Assembly (NCBI GenBank): GCA_003151875.1
Contig: PLYW01000211.1
Span: 1,801-18,969 of the forward strand
Length of the DNA: 17,169 bases
From: Acidobacteriaceae bacterium
GTDB taxonomy: Bacteria; Acidobacteriota; Terriglobia; Terriglobales; Acidobacteriaceae
Direction: 5' to 3'
Part shown: one piece after another, positions 15,234 to 17,169 of the stretch
Layout of the letters: the number at the start of each line of letters is the position of its first letter
Numbering within the stretch: the first letter of the stretch is position 1
The notes under the pieces: model-generated
The model's input: only the letters and a program-made list of their open reading frames with translations
The model's database searches: none
What the model was told of the DNA's origin: nothing
Translations under genes and position numbers: made by a program

Positions 15234-15973
15234 AGTACCTGCTCTACTGCGTCTTTCGCGGCGTTCCGCAGCCGGAGCGCGAAGCTCTCACCGGCGTCGA
15301 GGGGAAGCCGGTATTGGTTATCAACCCTGGCGGCCTGGGCGCTGCCATCTCGGAACTGCGGGAGCCGGACTCGCCTCCCGATGTCGCGGCCGTCCTTGCC
15401 TATGAGAGTGTGGTTGAGTTTTTTTTCAGCCGACGGACCGTAATTCCTATGCGATACGGATGCATGGTTCGGGACACAGCGGAACTCGCCGCCATGTTAG
15501 ACGAGCATCATCAGCAGTGCGACGCGTTGCTCGATGGGCTGGAAGGGTTGGCCGAGATGGGCATCCAAGTTCCAGCCAACGTTTCAGCCAACGACCCCGG
15601 CGCCGTTCTCGACCTTGACTTGGCGGCAGTCTCGCCGGCACGCTTTCCCGATTCCAATGGGTCGGGTGTTTCTTATCTATCAGCCAAGAAGCTGTATTAC
15701 GGCAGCGCGGACCGCATGGCCGAACGGCAAGACGAGCTGGTGAAGACACTTTGCCAGCCGCTGTCTGGCCTGTTCGTGCGCCGCAAGGTAGAGTCGCCTT
15801 CCCGTGAAGAACCTCTGCTGTCTCTCTACTTCCTCGTGCCGCGCACTTCCGTCGAATGCTTTCGTGAGGCAACCCGGCAATGTCTCAAGGACGGGCCCGC
15901 AAAACCGGTCGTGAGCGGACCTTGGCCGCCGTACAACTTTGTTGATTTCTCCGACATTAACGGTACCTCATAA
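15230..15973 (+). CDS. Gas vesicle protein GvpL/GvpF family (second copy)
   Basis: This is a second, clearly diverged GvpF/GvpL protein of 247 residues. It starts MKYLLYCVFRG, has the central motif TVIPMRYGCMV near residue 75 and ends with VVSGPWPPYNFVDF. The start codon overlaps the stop of the first copy (ATGA), so the pair is translationally coupled and may form a complex. The open frame extends upstream to 15020, but that part is a shadow of the previous gene. It is the last gene before the gvpA promoter region. The two copies share motifs but differ in the middle, so they are old paralogues rather than a recent duplication. Confidence 0.9.
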   Translation: MKYLLYCVFRGVPQPEREALTGVEGKPVLVINPGGLGAAISELREPDSPPDVAAVLAYESVVEFFFSRRTVIPMRYGCMVRDTAELAAMLDEHHQQCDALLDGLEGLAEMGIQVPANVSANDPGAVLDLDLAAVSPARFPDSNGSGVSYLSAKKLYYGSADRMAERQDELVKTLCQPLSGLFVRRKVESPSREEPLLSLYFLVPRTSVECFREATRQCLKDGPAKPVVSGPWPPYNFVDFSDINGTS

Positions 15974-16001
15974 ACAAGGGGAACTATAGCTCACTGTAAG
16001 G

Positions 16002-16069
16002 GTAGGCGCTCTATGGAATGGACTCCTCAGTTGCTGACTAAGTGTAGGTACTCTCCCTGCAATAGTAGG
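16002..16069 (+). promoter_or_regulatory. Phased GTAGG repeats, candidate activator binding sites
   Basis: GTAGGCGCTCT (16002-16012) and GTAGGTACTCT (16044-16054) match at 9 of 11 bases and lie exactly 42 bases apart. A third GTAGG starts at 16065, 21 bases further on. These intervals equal four and two helical turns. The repeats sit 110-180 bases upstream of the sigma-54 element, the usual distance for enhancer sites of NtrC-type activators. The role is inferred. Confidence 0.4.
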
Positions 16070-16110
16070 TTCGTGATTTTTCTTGCTTGCCCAGATCTTG
16101 CTCATACGAA

Positions 16111-16125
16111 TGGCAATTACTCTGC
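16111..16125 (+). promoter_or_regulatory. Second, weaker sigma-54-like element
   Basis: TGGCA (16111-16115) is followed by CTGC ending at 16125, so GG and GC are 10 bases apart as in -24/-12 promoters. The -24 half is perfect; the -12 half has C instead of T. It would give a longer gvpA leader than the element at 16180. Confidence 0.3.
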
Positions 16126-16179
16126 CCCGCCCGAGTGCAGGTGTGAAGAAGCTGGAAATCCGCTCGCACGTTCACTAGA

Positions 16180-16195
16180 AGGCCCGTGACTTGCA
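16180..16195 (+). promoter_or_regulatory. Sigma-54 (-24/-12) promoter of gvpA
   Basis: AGGCCCG, four bases, then TTGCA matches the sigma-54 consensus TGGCACG-N4-TTGCA at 10 of 12 fixed positions, with the essential GG (16181-16182) and GC (16193-16194) exactly 10 bases apart. Transcription should start near 16206, about 44 bases before the gvpA start codon. The locus encodes a sigma-54 activator at 10296-11729, which makes this assignment much stronger than the motif alone. Confidence 0.65.
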
Positions 16196-16211
16196 CTGTC
16201 TCTTGATAGGT

Positions 16212-16228
16212 AAGGCAAGTTAAGCCTT
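16212..16228 (+). other. Hairpin in the gvpA leader
   Basis: AAGGC (16212-16216) pairs with GCCTT (16224-16228) around a 7-base loop. If transcription starts near 16206, this stem is at the very 5' end of the gvpA mRNA and leaves the ribosome site GGAG (16239-16242) free. A 5' stem may protect an abundant mRNA; it is short and could be chance. Confidence 0.3.
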
Positions 16229-16249
16229 TCTAAGAAACGGAGAAATATC

Positions 16250-16468
16250 ATGGCGAAGGTTCAAAAGTCCACCGACTCTTCCAGCTTAGCGGAAGTAGTC
16301 GATCGAATTCTTGACAAAGGCATCGTGATCGACGTTTGGGCGAAGGTTTCGCTGGTCGGGATCGAGCTGCTATCAGTGGAAGCCCGGGTAGTGATTGCCT
16401 CGGTTGAGACCTACCTGAAATATGCGGAAGCCATCGGGCTGACGGCGAGCGCTGCCGCTCCCGCCTAG
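16250..16468 (+). CDS. gvpA: Gas vesicle structural protein GvpA
   Basis: The 72-residue protein has the canonical GvpA fold order: first helix SSLAEVVDRILDKG, beta strand VIDVWAKVSLVGIELL, turn with EAR, second strand VVIASVETYLKYAEAIG, and a small alanine-rich tail. GvpA polymerises into the ribbed, gas-permeable, water-excluding shell of the vesicle. GGAG lies 7 bases before the ATG. It stands alone behind its own sigma-54-like promoter and is followed by a strong hairpin, an arrangement suited to making far more of this protein than of the accessory proteins. No other GvpA/J/M-type shell protein is present in the window. Confidence 0.97.
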   Translation: MAKVQKSTDSSSLAEVVDRILDKGIVIDVWAKVSLVGIELLSVEARVVIASVETYLKYAEAIGLTASAAAPA

Positions 16469-16497
16469 GGATGGAGGGCATAACCGCAACCAGGTTG

Positions 16498-16518
16498 AGG
16501 GGGCGATCTTGGCCCCCT
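16498..16518 (+). terminator. Strong GC hairpin between gvpA and the next gene
   Basis: AGGGGGC (16498-16504) and GCCCCCT (16512-16518) form a 7-base perfect stem around a 7-base loop, extendable by two T-G pairs. No T run follows, so complete termination is unlikely. It may partly terminate transcription or act as a 3' end that protects gvpA mRNA from exonucleases, allowing higher gvpA than downstream expression. Confidence 0.45.
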
Positions 16519-16562
16519 TGGCTTGGCTCAATAGCGAAACGACAGCCGTTTAGAAACGACCT

Positions 16563-16569
16563 AAGGAGG
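16563..16569 (+). promoter_or_regulatory. Ribosome binding site deciding the GTG start at 16576
   Basis: AAGGAGG, a complete Shine-Dalgarno match, lies 6 bases before a GTG at 16576. It shows that the coiled-coil gene starts there rather than at the in-frame ATG at 16471, whose extra 35 residues cover the hairpin region and look non-coding. Confidence 0.7.
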
Positions 16570-16575
16570 ACACCA

Positions 16576-17028
16576 GTGGGTAGATTGACGAAAGACATGA
16601 CCCGGTTGTGCGAGGACATCCAGACGCTGCGAGCGGACCGTCAGGAGCTGAATAAGAAGCTGGCTGAGGGGACCAAGGCACGTCAGGTGGAGATCCTTGA
16701 AACCTGCGCAGCTTATACCGACGCGCGAGTTTGGAAGGCGGAGGGCGCGCGCAATAGTCGGCAGAGCTTCGTGGATAACCTGAAACAAGTAGTAGCCGGA
16801 CAGGTAAAAGACACCCGGGACGATCTCGCGATGGCGCGGCGCTCCTGGGCAAACCACGGCAAGTATGACGGACCTGGCGGTGCCGAACCCCTATCGGCAG
16901 TACGGCCGGGAAAGTCAAGGAAAATGAGGGTGCACCCTTCGGAAGGTATGAAGCTTGAAAGGAGCTCCAATCATCGTGCCAGCCCTGGACTTCACTCGAT
17001 ATCCCATCGCCCAGTCCATCACCGGTGA
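16576..17028 (+). CDS. Coiled-coil gas vesicle accessory protein (uncharacterised)
   Basis: From the GTG the product has 150 residues. It begins GRLTKDMTRLCEDIQTLR and continues with charged heptad-like helices to about residue 95, so it is a predicted coiled coil. I recall similar 'LTKDM-RL-EI-LR' proteins beside gvp genes in other bacteria, but know no assigned function. The tail after about residue 95 (from HGKYDGPGG) is rich in Gly, Pro, Lys and Arg and low in predicted structure. Its last 52-73 bases overlap the start of gvpN in another frame, which is unusually long; the natural end may be earlier if a frameshift is present. It may act as a scaffold or spacer during vesicle growth, but that is a guess. 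Confidence 0.65.
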   Translation: MGRLTKDMTRLCEDIQTLRADRQELNKKLAEGTKARQVEILETCAAYTDARVWKAEGARNSRQSFVDNLKQVVAGQVKDTRDDLAMARRSWANHGKYDGPGGAEPLSAVRPGKSRKMRVHPSEGMKLERSSNHRASPGLHSISHRPVHHR

Positions 17029-17169
17029 GGAGTCGCCCGTCAATGGCGACCATTCCAGGACCTTTGAAGATGTCGAGGTCAAGCTACTGGCTGAAGACAT
17101 CAACGTTGTCCCGGAACCCAGTGATTCGTTTGTCTCAACTCCCTACATCGAGAGTCTTACCGCGCGCGC
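16955..17169 (+). CDS. gvpN: Gas vesicle protein GvpN, N-terminal part (cut by window edge)
   Basis: An open frame without stops runs off the right edge. Its last visible residues, DSFVSTPYIESLTAR, match the segment that leads into the AAA+ domain of GvpN (family pattern F-V-x-TPY-x-x-LT-R). The Walker A region would follow just outside the window. GvpN is a MoxR-like AAA+ ATPase needed for vesicles to grow to full width. Start is uncertain: a TTG at 16955 has GGAAGG 8 bases upstream, and a GTG at 16976 has AAAGGAG 11 bases upstream. Before 16952 the frame is closed by a TGA. The visible N-terminal 55 residues are not conserved enough to judge on their own. Confidence 0.7.
   Translation, partial: MKGAPIIVPALDFTRYPIAQSITGEESPVNGDHSRTFEDVEVKLLAEDINVVPEPSDSFVSTPYIESLTAR

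Noticed and set aside
14400..15973. Recent tandem duplication of the GvpF/L genes
   Set aside because: The two proteins share family motifs but are widely different in between, so they look like old paralogues normal for gas vesicle clusters.
16471..16575. N-terminal extension of the coiled-coil protein to an ATG at 16471
   Set aside because: This stretch contains the strong hairpin and a perfect ribosome site just before the GTG at 16576; the extra residues look non-coding.

Overview
The window reads as chromosomal DNA of a moderately GC-rich bacterium. Several proteins look like those of Acidobacteriota (class Terriglobia, soil lineages): a proline-rich lipoprotein, an MFS_3-type exporter, a stand-alone CTP-synthase-like amidotransferase, an HMGL-family synthase and a secreted amidohydrolase. 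This placement comes from overall protein character, not from a marker gene, so it is tentative. No rRNA, tRNA, CRISPR array, IS element or phage gene was seen.

The left part (1-6126) holds ordinary accessory and housekeeping genes. A putative lipoprotein (109-705) converges on a CTP-synthase-like glutamine amidotransferase (695-1417, minus). That gene diverges from an MFS exporter (1569-2834), which in turn converges on an alpha/beta hydrolase (2854-3837, minus). A divergent region with a strong plus-strand terminator hairpin (3897-3923) separates the hydrolase from a DRE-TIM (HMGL / isopropylmalate-synthase-like) enzyme (4042-5340). A VapBC-type toxin-antitoxin pair follows (5463-6126), with a clear inverted-repeat operator just upstream. 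The middle part is a two-gene operon: an M20 metallopeptidase (6228-7502) overlapping by four bases a secreted YtcJ-type amidohydrolase (7499-9196). A 437-base gene-free stretch with stem-loops follows.

The right half (9634-17169) is a gas vesicle locus that continues past the window edge. A tightly packed plus-strand series runs: uncharacterised protein (9634), an NtrC-type sigma-54 response regulator (10296), a GvpH-like Hsp20 (11765), a CDC48/p97-like tandem AAA+ ATPase (12268) and two GvpF/GvpL paralogues (14400, 15230). After a 276-base intergenic region come the structural protein GvpA (16250), a coiled-coil accessory protein (16576) and the start of GvpN (about 16955, cut by the edge).

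The region before gvpA holds a very good sigma-54 type -24/-12 element and helically phased GTAGG repeats further upstream. The simplest model is that the locus-encoded sigma-54 activator switches on the gvpA transcript, while the Hsp20, the p97-like unfoldase and the GvpF/L proteins act on the aggregation-prone GvpA shell protein. No cognate histidine kinase is visible, and the uncharacterised gene coupled to the regulator is a candidate signal partner.
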